Below, in pieces: positions 47,543 to 63,599 of a stretch of 64,000 bases of DNA (positions are counted from its first letter, which is position 1; each line of letters begins with the position of its first letter). The notes beneath the pieces are model-generated. The model was given only the letters and a program-made list of their open reading frames with translations. It did not search any database and was not told the DNA's origin. The stretch is from Phoenix dactylifera (taxonomy: Eukaryota > Streptophyta > Magnoliopsida > Arecales > Arecaceae): contig NW_024068255.1 in assembly GCF_009389715.1 (NCBI RefSeq), positions 1-64,000 on the forward strand, in the 5' to 3' direction. The translations under genes and the position numbers were made by a program.

Positions 47543-50500
47543 ATGGGCGGCCACGAGAATTCGCGGTCTTCATCCTCCGACCGCCGCCAATGGCAGCGGA
47601 TATTTGGGACCCTGGTGGAGATGCTGCAGTCCCGGCAGTCGCAGATCGAAACCCTAGCTGACGACCGCAAGTTCCTGGAGCGCTACATCCGCATACAGAA
47701 CGACCGCTGGGCCTCCAAGGCCCGCTTCCTCGAATCCCACATCGCCCAGGTACAAAATAACCCCGGATCGAAACCCTAGAGCCAGTCCTGACTGCGATCT
47801 TTCCAAGGTTTCCTTAAAAACTTGTTCTTTTTTTGGGGTTCACAGATGAAGGAGGAGGAGAGGAAGGGTCGTCGGGTCCAGGCGGCCAAGTTGGATCTCA
47901 TGGTCGGGATCAAGGAGAGAGAAGCTTTGTGCTACAAAATTCAACACGGTTGGATAGCCTTCTTTCTTTTTCTTGTTTTCTTTTCCCCCCTTTTCCTTCT
48001 TTTCAGCATTGACGTATTTTTTCCCTTCTTGTTGGCATAAATTTTCTTTTTTAAAGATTTTCTCCCACCTGTTGAGCCTATTTGTGGATGAATGAGTGCT
48101 TTGTTTTTTTTTTTTTTTCCTTTTCTTTTTTGAGAAAGTAGAGAAGAAACTCCCAGTGTGTTCTTCAGAACGTAACAAAAATTTATTTGTTTTAATTTTC
48201 TTGAATTGCTAATATAATTGTCAAATCTCTTTGTAATTGTTCTGTTTTTTTTATTCTTTTTTGTTCTAATTTATGTTAAATGTAACAGAACTTGCCGAGA
48301 GCGATTCAGAGGACTTCCACGCTTGTGCTGAGACTCTGAGTGCCGAAATCTCAGAGCTGAAGGTATTATTACGATTTCACATGCTCTTTCCTCAATTTAG
48401 GGTGTCAAAGTGCTTTTAGGTCCTTGCAGTTCAAATCGTAGTAATTTTTTCTTCGACCATTGGGTCATCTCTTCCATAGGAAAAAATGAAAGGCAGAGAA
48501 GTTCATAATGGAAGGGCTGGGTTTAGCGAGGCAGACCCTGTAGGAAATCCCAAGAAAGATGATCGTTGCAACACTGCCTTGGAAGATGAAATTCGGAAGC
48601 TAAAACATGCTTACAAAAGGCTTAGCTCAGAAAAGGAGTCTGAGGTCTCTGCCTTGTTGGCAGAGAAGGAATTTGTGTGGAACAAGTTCAAGGATATGGA
48701 AAAGGACTACACTGATCTCCTTAAGAGCAAAAGAATAGAAGTTGAACAGGCTGAGGAAGCCATGGAGAAGCTTGTCCGTAATCTAGAGAAGTTGCAGTCA
48801 TCAGCCAGTGAGAAGGATGAGACCATATCTGGATTAGAGGCTGAGCGGGCTAGGCTAGAATTGGATCTGAGACGGCAAACACAAGAAGCCAAAGAAGCTA
48901 TTGCAAAGCTAGAACAGATTCAGCTTGATATGGAGCAGCTGAGAACTTTGGCCAAGGAGAGGGATGAAACAATTGCAAAGTTAAGAAGCGACCTTGCAAA
49001 GATTGAGATGGATGCCACAAAAGGCACTAACACAAAATCTGTATTCTTTAAGGATTTGGATTCTTGGAGGAACTCAAGAAATGCATCAATCACACCCGTA
49101 GAGAGTTGTGTAAGGAGTTCTCGGAAACGTAAATTGGAAAGTGCAAGAGGTGTTGTAAGTCAAAAGCATAAACGTGCTACTGAAGATTCTGCTGGATCAC
49201 GGATCTCCAGTACAGTTAACGTAAGCGCAACACAAACTAGCTAGTTACTTTGGATTCTCCCCCTTTTTCCTTTTCTACACTTTTACATGTGCATGTAAGC
49301 TGACATTCCTACCTGAATATCCGATCAGTTATCTGATTATACATGTTATGCTTCTCATCAAATATGAAATTCATTGTAAGTTAGACCGTAATTGCAAGCC
49401 ATGTCACAGAATTTAATGTTTGTGTAATCATCCCTGGTTTTTTTCTGAAGCCATTAGGTATCAATGGCATTTCAATCCACCCAATCAGTTGTCCTGTATA
49501 AGCAGCAGAAGCTACTTTCCCACTTCACAAAGAAAAGATGACATAATAAATTTACATAATCATTGTAGAAGACGCTGGCTCATTTGTCTGGTCTTCTATC
49601 TATGGAATTATGGGAACCGGCCAACCGAGGTTCGTCGTCTTGGTACCGGACTCCATACCAGCGCCACACTAGCACAGTGTCGGTATGGAATTTTTTTAGC
49701 ATACCGCCTCCCGTATTGGATACTAGTATCAAACCAGTACGGTACATACTGTACCGTCCGGTTTGGGCCGGTATAGTGTACCATGCGGCTAACAACTTTA
49801 TAATAGTATCTAGGCATGGTTGATTGCTTTTGGCATGAAGTTAAAACAGTTACTGTAGACGAACGTTTGATGCTTAAGAAAGAGCTGTTAGTGCAGTAGA
49901 CTGTTTTCTTTTATGGCTGTGCACTGGTCATGTTCTCTATCTAGTCAAGCTTAAATCTACATCAATTTGTCTTTGTACAGTGAACTTCTTTTCATACATC
50001 ATCTGATTGCAAATTTTGTATCATGACGACATTCAATTTTTTTTTTTTTTGATGACAATGAACACCCACAACAATAACCAGATAGAGAATTAGCAAAGCG
50101 AAGAGATTGTGTGATTTTTCATCCCATGGCACATTGTCTCCATGCTTTGCCCTTGCTTCTATAATTGATATATTTTGCCCTGCTATCACTCACCACTTTT
50201 ACCTATGAACTTGACTCCTTTTTGTCATGTCATCTTCTGTATGTTGGTCACTTGTGAGCCTTAATCTTAAATTCGTATGTTGTCATATGTTGCATATAAT
50301 ATTTGTCCTATTGTCCATTAACTTGGCTCTATTTATCTTGCCACCTGTTGTAGCTGTGTCATATGGCGATCCTCTTAGATGATCTAGTTTGTTGATGCAA
50401 AGTATTGCTACTCTGGCAGACATGCCAATATTACCAATATCATGCAGGGCCTTTGAGATGCATTATACAATCCTTAAATAGAGAAGTTAGTGTATAAAAG

Positions 50501-53107
50501 ACATGCTGATAAGAGTCTAATGGTATTCAACAGTCTAAATTTGGAAGCTTGCGGTCCTTTTGTAGCTTGGAGATTAATTTGATATAATATGGTGGTCAGG
50601 AATCTCAAAGTTGGCTTTGGGTTTCACCATATTCACCAGGAGCACAATTTGTATAAAAGGTACGCCATGTCCTTGAACACCATTAATGGGATACCTAGTC
50701 ACAAGCTGACTTGTCTTTTGTGCTACTGGGACATGGAGCTTAGCATCTAATTTCGCAGAGACTAGTTTTTTTTACTTATTAATTTATGATTATTCAGTGA
50801 AAGAAATTGGTATTAAGTGTTTTTTGATATCTTGATGCATCATAGTGAGATTAACCTACCTTTAAACAATGCCTATCATATGTCCTTGCATTTTATGGAT
50901 CCTCTTCCCTGTCTTTCATATACTTTTAATCTATATTTATAGCTGACCCGGAATTAATGGACTAAGACTTGTTTATTCTTACAGCATCATTTTTATCAAA
51001 ATTATGAATTTATTCTCTCTAAACTGCTGCAGAGCCATCAAATGATTCCTAGGACTTCATGATTTTGTGTCAAGGATTTGGTATGTCGCATAATAAGTTA
51101 ATCTGATAGTCTGTTAATGATTAGAAGCATGTAACTTTCAATACATCATATTATGCATTTTGGCTTCCTTGTCATGAGAGCTATTTCTTATTTTTGTCCA
51201 TGAAGAATAGTTTGTGGAGGGATTTGATACATAAAGTACCGTTTAGAAATTTATAGTTGATATATTCTTTTATCTTTCTATATACTTGCCTTGCCACCTT
51301 TTTTATTTTAGTATGAATATTTTCTACATATTACTTAATACAAGATACAAAACATGCTTTTATATTTTCAATCTGCCTAAGTGATTTTAAGCACTAGGAT
51401 GGCCTAGGTGTTACACATAGCCTAAGTGACCAGGAGATGCTCCGAGTTAAAATGGTATGATTTATTGCACATTTAAATACTTTATAATTTATAGTTTAGA
51501 CTACAAAATTTCCAGACAGCAAGATATGAAACATTAACAATTAATATTTATTGGAACAACAAAATGCATATGAAAACTTTATCTCGTCCATCTTCTGTAT
51601 CATTACACATATCAGAATTTTCTCTCATCCATCTTCTGTAAACTGCCACAAGATCATTGTTTCTATGACCTAGATGAATTTCTCATGTCGATTGCTGTTG
51701 AGGAAAAAATTATATATCTTCCAATTAGATTATATGGAAACTCTGCAAAGATTTCATCATTTGGAATTTCAGTCTTCTGGTTTATTTATCCTTTTCCAGA
51801 GCATTCAGTTGATTGGCATATACACAGCTTTCCGTGGTTTGACTCATTCTTTTTCATTTTCTCCGATTGGGTTGAAATTGCTCCCTCTCACTTTTGCAAA
51901 ATGTTGACCTTCTTTTACTGTAATTAAGTGTCAAATGTATTCCATTCTTTCCTCGGTTCACTCACATCTATCAGCAGATACCAAGTCTTTAAGCTTATCT
52001 AGCAGAGTAATGATCCATGCCCCCAAGCAATCATGGTCCCCTGCAAAATTGGCCACCTAAACTGCCAGACCATTACAGATGTTGGCCTTATCAAACCTGA
52101 ATCTATGGGAAAGATCCTTTGAGGTTGCAATAATCAGTATTTGCATTTGCTGCACCTAACAATTCAGATTATGGAAAGTATTCAGAACTTAAATTTGGGT
52201 TTAATGAAGCCTGTCTAACTAGATCATGTATGAAATTCATGGAAGCAACTCTTTCCGAGTTATTTCTCTAAATCTGCTTAGAGAGTCTGCATTTTTTTTG
52301 TTTCTAGTTTGAGAGCATTGTCTTTGTATAGAGGGTACAATAGGGTCACATTGTCCTAGGTTAATTATGGTTTTTTAGTCTGTGAGGAATAAATTCTCAT
52401 AATGAAGCTTCCTCGGTAGATGCCAAGGTGACTCATACCGTTTCTTATTATAGATCTACAGACATTTTCAGGCGCTCTACATATATCAGCCAATCAATCA
52501 GCTGAACCTCACACGTGACGCAAAACATTAATTATTCCAATTTGTTGTAATTCACTGCTTCTCTCATGGTGACTGAGCTCCATAGATTATCATTATTAGG
52601 TTAGTTTTTTATCAGCTTCCTTTTTATATTACTATATTACCAGAAAAACCTTAACGCTATGCTTGTTCTTTGTCATCATGTATGCCTCATTCGGCATTTA
52701 AATTTATCACTTTTAATTTAATTGACTTGCAATTATTCTGTTTGACAGTATGCCCCTCCAACTAGGGCATAGATGCTTGCATTTATGTACCACATACGAT
52801 CTCTCATCTAATTTAATATGGATTGTGAATACTGGCACATTATTTAAATCGTTATAGTGTTAGATTATGGAGATGGACTCTGCGAATTATGTTATTTATT
52901 CAAATTTCTTTATCCAATTTTAGATGGAGATGACAATGTTATTTATGTTAGAGGCTGACCTAACAAGATTACAATTATCACCAGGGAGTTCGGCAATGTT
53001 CAATAGGGCGACAAACAAGGACATTTTCACCAGTAGACAGCCCAAGGCTGTTCTCTGCTAATTTCAAGGTTCCAAAATTGAAGAGCTTCTCTACTGCAGT
53101 TCTGTAA
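47543..53107 (+). CDS. Coiled-coil protein of unknown function
   Basis: Exons 47543-47749 (MGGHENSRSSSSDRRQW..), 47846-47948, 48289-48362 and 48480-49220, with GT-AG introns and matching phases. Exon 4 reads on to a stop at 49244, but a good donor (GTAAGC) lies at 49221, and an in-frame exon at 52985-53107 (GVRQCSIGRQTRTFSPVDSP, ending STAVL and stop) begins after an AG and fits phase 0; I favour splicing to it, giving about 415 residues. The middle (exon 4) is a long Lys/Glu-rich heptad region (for example ALEDEIRKLKHAYKRLSSEK, then EQAEEAMEKLVRNLEKLQSS), a clear coiled coil, followed by a basic, possibly nuclear-targeting RKRKLES/SQKHKR segment. Residues 10-65 hold a helical, Arg/Gln-rich region. 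No enzymatic motif. I do not recognise a named family. Confidence 0.75.
49600..49800. repeat. Palindromic GGTACC-rich dispersed repeat
   Basis: Inside the probable last intron of the coiled-coil gene. Inverted pieces around GGTACCGG, CGGTATGG and CAGTACGGTACATACTGTAC recur within 200 bp. Similar but weaker wording occurs at about 25130-25370 and 54520-54720, so it is probably a decayed non-autonomous element. Confidence 0.4.
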
Positions 53108-54815
53108 TTTAATAACAATACTTTATGTATTTTTCTTGTTTTTTATCTGTATTTTATCAATTCATTGCATAGTTTGATGTTTTATGACATTTTTTTGTAA
53201 ACTACATATATTTAGTGTCTTAAATATATTTGAAGCCTTGTGTCCGGTAGCTAGTTATAGCTTTTCTTTTCTTTTCTTTTCTTTTTGACGTTGATGTTCT
53301 GTCTTGTTTGTATATACTTCACCTTTATACAATACACAGAATTATATATTTTTCTTCTCCACATTTCCTCCTTTCTCACTGCCAGTGATTCTATCACTTT
53401 AGACCCTTTCCCTTTTATAGATGATTTAATTGTGGGCAGTCACTTTTTTCATCTTAGCTCTGAATTCAGCCTTTTCTTCCTCTGGATTGTGATCAAGAAT
53501 TATGATTTATCTTGGTCTTTTCGTATGTTGATTTAGGGCATGGAGGCCTTTTCAACTTTGAATTTCTTCTATACTTTTTGGTATTTTTAAGAAGTTCTCT
53601 TTCTTCATACATTTTGTGAAAAGCATTTTGCTCAAGAACATGTAAAAAAATCTTACTGCAAATAATCAATGGGGAAAAAAATCTTATTACTGTTCTATCT
53701 ATTTAATTTAAGGACAAAACCTTAATTGCTTAGAACACATTAGTCCAAAGAAGCAGCTTGGACAAGGGATCTATACGCACCTTTCTCTCTGTCCCTCTCC
53801 TCAAAAATGTCGTATTCTTTTAAAAGAAAGAAAGTGTGATCCACCCTGTATAATAATTATTCAGAACCAAATTTTTAGAGATGCACCATACAAAACTAGA
53901 ATCCAGAACCTTTGATTGTTAAAGAAAATGATATGACGATCAAGGCAAGCCCCAGTTCAATGAGCATAGTGGAGATCCATAAGCAGAACAACAAACATTC
54001 AAGTGCTTTGAAGAGCCTGGAAAGCCAATAATACTTTTCTAAAATGGGAGAGGAAGAAATTCCGGACCCCCTTAACAACAAAAACGTCAAAGCTGTGGAT
54101 GCAAAAGAACAATCGTTTTGAAAAATCTTTGGATGGATGGGTCTTCTACAGCTAGATGTTGTTTCTAAATTCATCCCACACATGTTTTCCTCTATGAGTT
54201 ATGACTTAATGAGTTTATGTTCTTTTTCCTTTGAATTATAAAAAGTTTGATGGTATTTCCATTCATCTTATAAATGATAGATTGTTTGGCGTTGTTTTGA
54301 TTGCAAATTTGCAGTTCAATTCTAAAGACTACATAGACTAGAAGCTGTTTTTCCATTTTGCACCCAAACAATACCTAGATGTGGATGTGGTCCTTGTCTC
54401 CTGGTCATTATATATAAGTGAACAAGAGATTATTTCAGAGCTCGGACATGAAATCTTCTCTTTTGGTGTTCTAGCGTAGAAAATCCAGAATATAGTACCA
54501 GAGAACAAGGTTTTAAAACCACACAGGTTAGTACGTATTATAACGTTCTGACATGAAATCAGCATCAATACAGAAATCATTGATACTGGAATGTAATGGC
54601 CATAGCAATACTATACCGACCTATATCGATCAATACTGATAATTTTTGTTTTTTCTCTTTGATGCTATGAGTTGCAGTATATATAGGTTACCATACCAAT
54701 GCCATGTCATTACCATACCGTAGAGCAAACAAAGCAAAGCTATCGCTTCTAAATCCGGCTAATCACAAATCTTAGGATCCTCTTTTAAATAAACACGGCC
54801 AGCTCCTGACCTTTT
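53108..54815. other. Intergenic, AT-rich, no gene recognised
   Basis: 3' flank of the coiled-coil gene, including a CTTTT repeat at about 53262-53286 and decayed repeat sequence at 54520-54720. No supportable gene. Confidence 0.4.
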
Positions 54816-54834
54816 CATGCAAACAGCAATCCTT

Positions 54835-55798
54835 TTTTTTTAAATTTTTATTTTTATTTTTTTTATAGGACGGACGATTCACATTTAACGAGTATGAATA
54901 CACCCAATAAAGTTAAAAAACAGAATATTTCGGAATGCCCTAGGCAACTCCCCATCTCCAGTCCCCACGGTACTATCCGTATGGCCGGCCACATAGGTGG
55001 ACACCCAATCCGCAGCCCCATTAGCTTCATAGAAGACATGCTTAGCTTGAAAGGCCACTCCATCTCTCGTCATGGCTCAGATGTCACGAAATAGAGGGTG
55101 GTCGTCACCCGCACCCCTCGGACCCCCTGGATCCATCGGATAACTGTGGCCGAGTTGCCCTCTAGGATGACCGACTGAGCTCGCAAACCTAGCCGGGCAT
55201 GTCGAAGGCCTGCCCATGCGGCCCTCAACTTTGCACCAGGAACTAAAACATCAAATAGTTGACAGCCATCTGCTGCCATCACCCTGACGTTCGGATTCCT
55301 GATAACAAACCCCGCACCACCCCGCGTATCTCCATCCAAGACAGACCAATCAAAATTGACCTTGAGGAAGCTCAGGGGTAGGAACTCCCAGGTGAAAAAC
55401 ACCGTACGGGATACTGCCGGAGGAAGATGGGAACTTCAGATATCCCGAGCTATCGAAGGCCCTTCTGCTGATATAATATGACTGATCTCCGCCACCTGTG
55501 CCCAAGCGCTCTCCACCACGAGCTTCGGCAACATGCAATACTCACCGAAAGTTCGAACATTTCTTGCCAGCCAAATCTAGTAAGCTGCACAAATCACTCT
55601 AATCGCCTTTAGTCGTAACGGTGGCGTACCCGCCCATTGACAAATGGCCTGCAAGAACAGGTTTCTCTGGCTCTAAGCCTCCCTCGAAATCCATGCCAGT
55701 CGCCAAGTCACTCTCGTCCATGCACACTGAAACACCGCATGGTATCGTCTCATCAATACTGTAGATCTCGCACTCTGAGGGAACCCGTAGTCCAAGAC
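54835..55798 (-). mobile_element. 5'-truncated LINE with RNase H domain
   Basis: Flanked by a perfect 19-bp duplication CATGCAAACAGCAATCCTT (54816-54834 and 55799-55817). Read on the minus strand it ends in an A-rich tail (54835-54870) next to the lower copy, as target-primed reverse transcription requires. The coding matter is a plant-LINE RNase H (RVT_3): FLKVNFDWSVLDG, GAGFVIRNPN, GAKLRAAWAGLRHARL, ILEGNSATVIRWIQG, then in another frame VFYEANGAADWVSTYVAGH. A frame change near 55070 and stops upstream show it is dead. The normal active-site wording NFDGS has become NFDWS. Confidence 0.85.
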
Positions 55799-55817
55799 CA
55801 TGCAAACAGCAATCCTT

Positions 55818-56958
55818 CACAAGCAGCATGCCCGGTAAAAAAGACAGCAAACAATATTATAAAAAAAAAAAAAAAAACAACTCCAACAACAAATCCAGCA
55901 CCATCGCTCTTAGTTCTTCTATCTGCCCCATCAAAATTTATGAAACCCATGGGAGGGGAAAGCCAGGTGACTGAACCCACTGAAACCAAACCTCCCTTGG
56001 CACTTATTCAGTTTGTCTGCAGAAACGTGTCCCACACCTAGATATAAACATACCTGTTCGGCTATTTCTATAGGATTAGACTTAATTCTTTAGAATTTAT
56101 AGATTAGACTGCCTATTTAAGTATGGGCTTGCATCAACCACACTCCATTGTGGGAAGGTCCCTTTTTCTTCCCTTATCTCCCAAAAAAAAGAAAAAAGAA
56201 AACCTCAGACGCTGATATGACTGCAAACATGAATTCATAAAACCTTTGAGGAATGTAACACGTACTTTCATCTACAATTTTCACGACTAATTTGCACAGG
56301 AACTACATAAAGTATTAGGGAGATAAGGAATATCACGGTATTTGCTAAAGGGAATAAAATGGTATATCACCAAGTAGAGAAGAAATGGCTCCTCTGTCAT
56401 AAATGCAGTAAAAACACAGCTGCTAATAAAAAAATAAAATAAAAGGGAAAATTAACAGAACCCAGAGTCGTGAAACTGCAAGTGTGATGCACTTCAGTAT
56501 AGAATAGAATTATCAAATTTTCCCTGTTTGCTACTCAATTTGGTGTTATGCTACAAACCACACGGTAAAGGTTTTGCATATTGTTATCAATTTCTTACGT
56601 GTATTATAGATATTAAGTCCCATTTTCTTTTCCCTGTTTCGTCTCCAGCCCAAGGCTGGGCAAGACAAGCGTATTTACTAAACGAAGCATGAAACTGACC
56701 CAGCGATCAGACTTACAATAGAGAGAAAAAACTGATGATAAATATATTGAAATCAAAGAAAAGCCAGCACAAATTCTTGAGTTTCACCCAAAAATAATCC
56801 AAATCCAAATACAGACCAAAATAAGATAAGGTCTTCATAATTGCATCAAATGACACAATAAACTACTGAAAAAACTGCCGGATTAAGTCTGTAGTCTAAC
56901 TAAATACTCCTTGAGAAAACCAAAAATATAACAAGCAATTGGAAAGAGGATTTGCAAC
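55818..56958. other. Intergenic with an older RNase H fragment
   Basis: On the minus strand at 55882-55965, WLSPPMGFINFDGA and SDGAGFVVG repeat the start of an RVT_3 RNase H domain, so an older LINE fragment lies next to the younger insertion; it is cut by a homopolymer at about 55859-55877. 56000-56958 has no recognisable gene and includes the RPL8 3' UTR region. Confidence 0.5.
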
Positions 56959-60915
<3,957 letters not shown>

Positions 60916-61000
60916 GGCGGCTGTGACGAGCGGCAGCTGCGAGGGGAGGCGGGTGAGCGAAAGGAGACAGGACTAGGGTTTTCACGAAGGAATATATAGC
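60916..61000 (-). promoter_or_regulatory. RPL8 core promoter: TATA box and telo-box
   Basis: On the minus strand, CTATATATTCC at about 60989-60999 is a TATA box about 80 bp above the ATG, and AAACCCTAG (60973-60981) is a telo-box, the standard motif of plant ribosomal-protein genes. Confidence 0.7.
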
Positions 61001-62499
61001 GGCGGGCGAGGAAGAAATGGGAACCAGAAAGGATGCACGGGTTGCCCTAGCTGCTATCTCCACCGTCAGATGACATCTGTGCCCGTGATTCACATCCAGT
61101 TCGGTCGATGTCAGATCGAGACCTGGACTCGTGATCGGCTCGGATCCAGGGGAGTTGACCTAGATTCGGATTCGGTCGCCCGACTGGGCTCATGAGGCAC
61201 GCAAATTAGGGGCGCATCTAATTTGATATCCGATCCTTAAATCCTGATTTTTTTTTTTTTGAAAGTAAATCCTGATTTATTTGATATCTGATGCTTAAAT
61301 CCTGCTTTATCAATCTAATTATGGATCATAAGAAAGTGTTTCAATATCTCTAAATTTGTTCTTCTCTTCAAAATAAATATTATTGCCCACACCTTGGCAA
61401 TAAGAATGTATTTGATTTGCAATCGGAATCGGAATCGGAATCAAAATGGATCGAATATAAAATCGAAGTAGCCTCTGATGTGTTTCATTCATGGCTGAAA
61501 TTGGAATCAAACTAGGGATGAAATTTGAATAATAGAAAAAAGTTCGGATTAGATTTTATGAGGATGGAAGCATTCTTATTTCTCTAGAATCACTATAAAA
61601 ATGTGATTTACAATCAGAGCGAGAACAGCTCATTTTCATTTTTTTTCTCACCACCCAACTCTCTTCAACTAAGTATATCGTAAAAATTTAGAGATTTAGA
61701 GAATAAGAGAGGAAGATGCATGGGTTTGGGAAATGATGGTAATCAAATAGCATTGTTTCAATAATGTAATCATTTATGTTATCATGGCCCCTGGAAAGGC
61801 TGTTATTAGCGGTCAGAATGCGATAATGGCTTTTATTTGTCCATGCCTGCCCGAGTCCCAGCCGCTTGGGTCGTCATTGTTGTAAGAAGTTAATCAAGTT
61901 ATTGGAATAATTAGCTTCTAACATCTAAGAGTGCTTCCAGCTGGCAGCCAAGTGAGTGGCCATAAGCACCATGGTACTAGAATAAAAACTACTACTTCTC
62001 CCATAAATGTGTATTGCGAGATGAAAAAACCATCACATTTTTATTGGCTCTGGCTGTCCATTCGCGGCATACGTGGAAGAAATTGATTACTTCTCGAACA
62101 ATTCGACATCCAAAGATGACCCGACCCACCACAGGCTCTGCCGCCACGCTCCAACTTTAGACTCGTTTGTGCGCATTAAAAGAAAATGGCCAACAAAAAA
62201 AATATAATATATATATAATTAATTTTTTCAAAAATAAAAAATAATATTTTTTATGAAAAATAAAATTTTCATATTTTATAAAAAATTATGAAAGATATGA
62301 AAAAGCTACTTTTCTCCTGGTTGAAAATTGCAATTGTTTTCTAAAATTATCTTTCAGATATGATAGATATACGCTAATAGAAGTCGCTTACTCTCCGTCT
62401 AGCGAAGGTGCCAGGGCAGGGCTTTTTTCGTAGTAATAGTGGGCGGGTCTCATGAGATCTAATCTATGCTAGATATGAGATCTAAATATAGATATGATA
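61001..62499. other. Intergenic, AT-rich
   Basis: No gene recognised. Includes a (GGAATC)n-like short repeat at about 61419-61442, a duplicated AAATCCTGATTT patch at about 61230-61280 and an AT-rich stretch at 62190-62330. Confidence 0.4.
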
Positions 62500-62530
62500 G
62501 ATCCATTTACTATCTATTATTTGATTTACT
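62500..62530. repeat. 31-bp direct repeat, left copy
   Basis: Identical to 63774-63804 (starts GATCCATTTACTATCTATTA). The two copies bracket the plastid-derived block, so it probably entered with it or marks a duplication. Confidence 0.85.
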
Positions 62531-62559
62531 ATTATTCATGTGCTACTTTCTAAAGAGGA

Positions 62560-62746
62560 TCTTTTGTCTCATGGTAGCCTGCTCCAGTCCCCTTACGAAA
62601 CTTTCGTTATTGGGTTAGCCATACACTTCACATGTTTCTAGCGATTCACATGGCATCATCAAATGATACAAGTCTTGGATAAGAATCTACAACGCACTAG
62701 AACGCCCTTGTTGACGATCCTTTACTCCGACAGCATCTAGGGTTCC
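62560..62746 (-). pseudogene. rps12: Plastid rps12 3' end plus rps12-rps7 spacer (nuclear copy)
   Basis: The minus strand at 62687-62746 codes GTLDAVGVKDRQQGRSSAL and stop, the C-terminus of plastid ribosomal protein S12 (last exon of the trans-spliced gene). The downstream 62560-62686 reads as the plastid rps12-rps7 spacer. Only the end of the exon is present; joined at 62741-62746 (shared GGTTCC) to 23S rDNA. Confidence 0.88.
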
Positions 62747-62805
62747 TTAACCAAGCCACTGCCTATGAGTCGCCGGCTCATTCTTCAACAGGCACGCGGT
62801 CAGAG
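62741..62805 (-). pseudogene. rrn23: Plastid 23S rRNA fragment
   Basis: Minus strand GACCGCGTGCCTGTTGAAGA continuing to CTCATAGGCAGTGGCTTGG, as in the 5' part of plastid rrn23. About 65 bp only; not functional. Confidence 0.82.
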
Positions 62806-63192
62806 ATCAACGATGATCACAATATCAGGCAACCCCGCCATATATTTGATCCCACCGAGATATGTTTGCAAGGTAGATAATTTTCTCTTCAACATTGCAG
62901 CATCTCTTTTGGAGAGACAGTTGAGTTTCCCCATCTTTTGTTCTGCTCTTAAGTCCCTGAACTTGTGAAGTCTCGTTTCCGTAGTGGACCAATTCGTTAA
63001 CATACCACCAAGCCATTTTTTATTAACATAATGACACCGAGCCCTTATTGCAGCTGATGCTACTGAATCCGCTGCTTTATTTTTTGTACCTACGATTAAG
63101 AAGTTTTTTCCCCTACTTGCTGCATCAAAAACTAAATCACAGGTTTCTGATAAAAAACGAGCAGTTCTAGTGAGATTTGTAATATGAATACC
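62806..63192 (-). pseudogene. rps2: Plastid rps2 internal fragment (nuclear copy)
   Basis: 129 codons, open throughout: starts [16 protein letters not shown], includes [33 protein letters not shown] and ends [10 protein letters not shown], the middle of plastid ribosomal protein S2. The first about 40 residues and everything after IVD are missing, both sides joined directly to other plastid pieces. Several residues differ from the plastid consensus, such as Ser for Trp in DSVASAA (expected DSVAWAA), as expected of a non-functional copy. Confidence 0.9.
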
Positions 63193-63200
63193 TGCAAAGC

Positions 63201-63334
63201 GAGCTATATCCCCCGAGCCAAGTGGAGTATGCATGAAAGAGTCAGATGCTTCTTCTATTCTTTTCCCTGGCGCAGCTGGGCCATCCTGGACTTGAACCAG
63301 AGACCTCGCCCGTGAAGTAAATCATCGCACCTAC
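63201..63334 (-). pseudogene. trnI-GAU: Plastid trnI-GAU 3' exon, spacer and trnA-UGC 5' stub
   Basis: On the minus strand, intron end (63319-63334), then ACTTCACGGGCGAGGTCTCT and GGTTCAAGTCCAGGATGGCC (trnI-GAU 3' exon, about 63277-63318), the trnI-trnA spacer, and GGGGATATAGCTC, the first 13 bases of trnA-UGC (63201-63213), cut off there. Neither tRNA is complete. Confidence 0.88.
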
Positions 63335-63550
63335 GCCTCTATCTGTTGCGGGTCGACGGCTCCTTCCCCTTCTTCAAACTCCGATTCGTATTTTTCATAT
63401 AGAAATCTCTGATCAACGATAGAACAAGATCCATTTTGCATCATATCTAACTGATTCCTTGGTTCGGACCGAAGAAGTAATGTCATCTTGATAGAGATGA
63501 CAGACCCATTTTCTGTATTATCAATAGGATCAATTATAACAAGTCACACA
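63335..63550 (-). pseudogene. ycf2: Plastid ycf2 fragment (nuclear copy)
   Basis: Minus strand is open over 68 codons or so: [53 protein letters not shown], then DPQQIE at the join with trnI. This matches the C-terminal third of plastid Ycf2. Sequence from about 63550 to 63600 may still be ycf2 but with a decayed frame. Confidence 0.83.
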
Positions 63551-63599
63551 CTCATATTCCGGAAATACCGAAACAAATAAATCTCACGGTCGAACTACC

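Noticed and set aside
63201-63334. A functional tRNA-Ile or tRNA-Ala gene.
   Set aside because: trnI lacks its 5' exon and trnA is cut after 13 bases; neither can fold.
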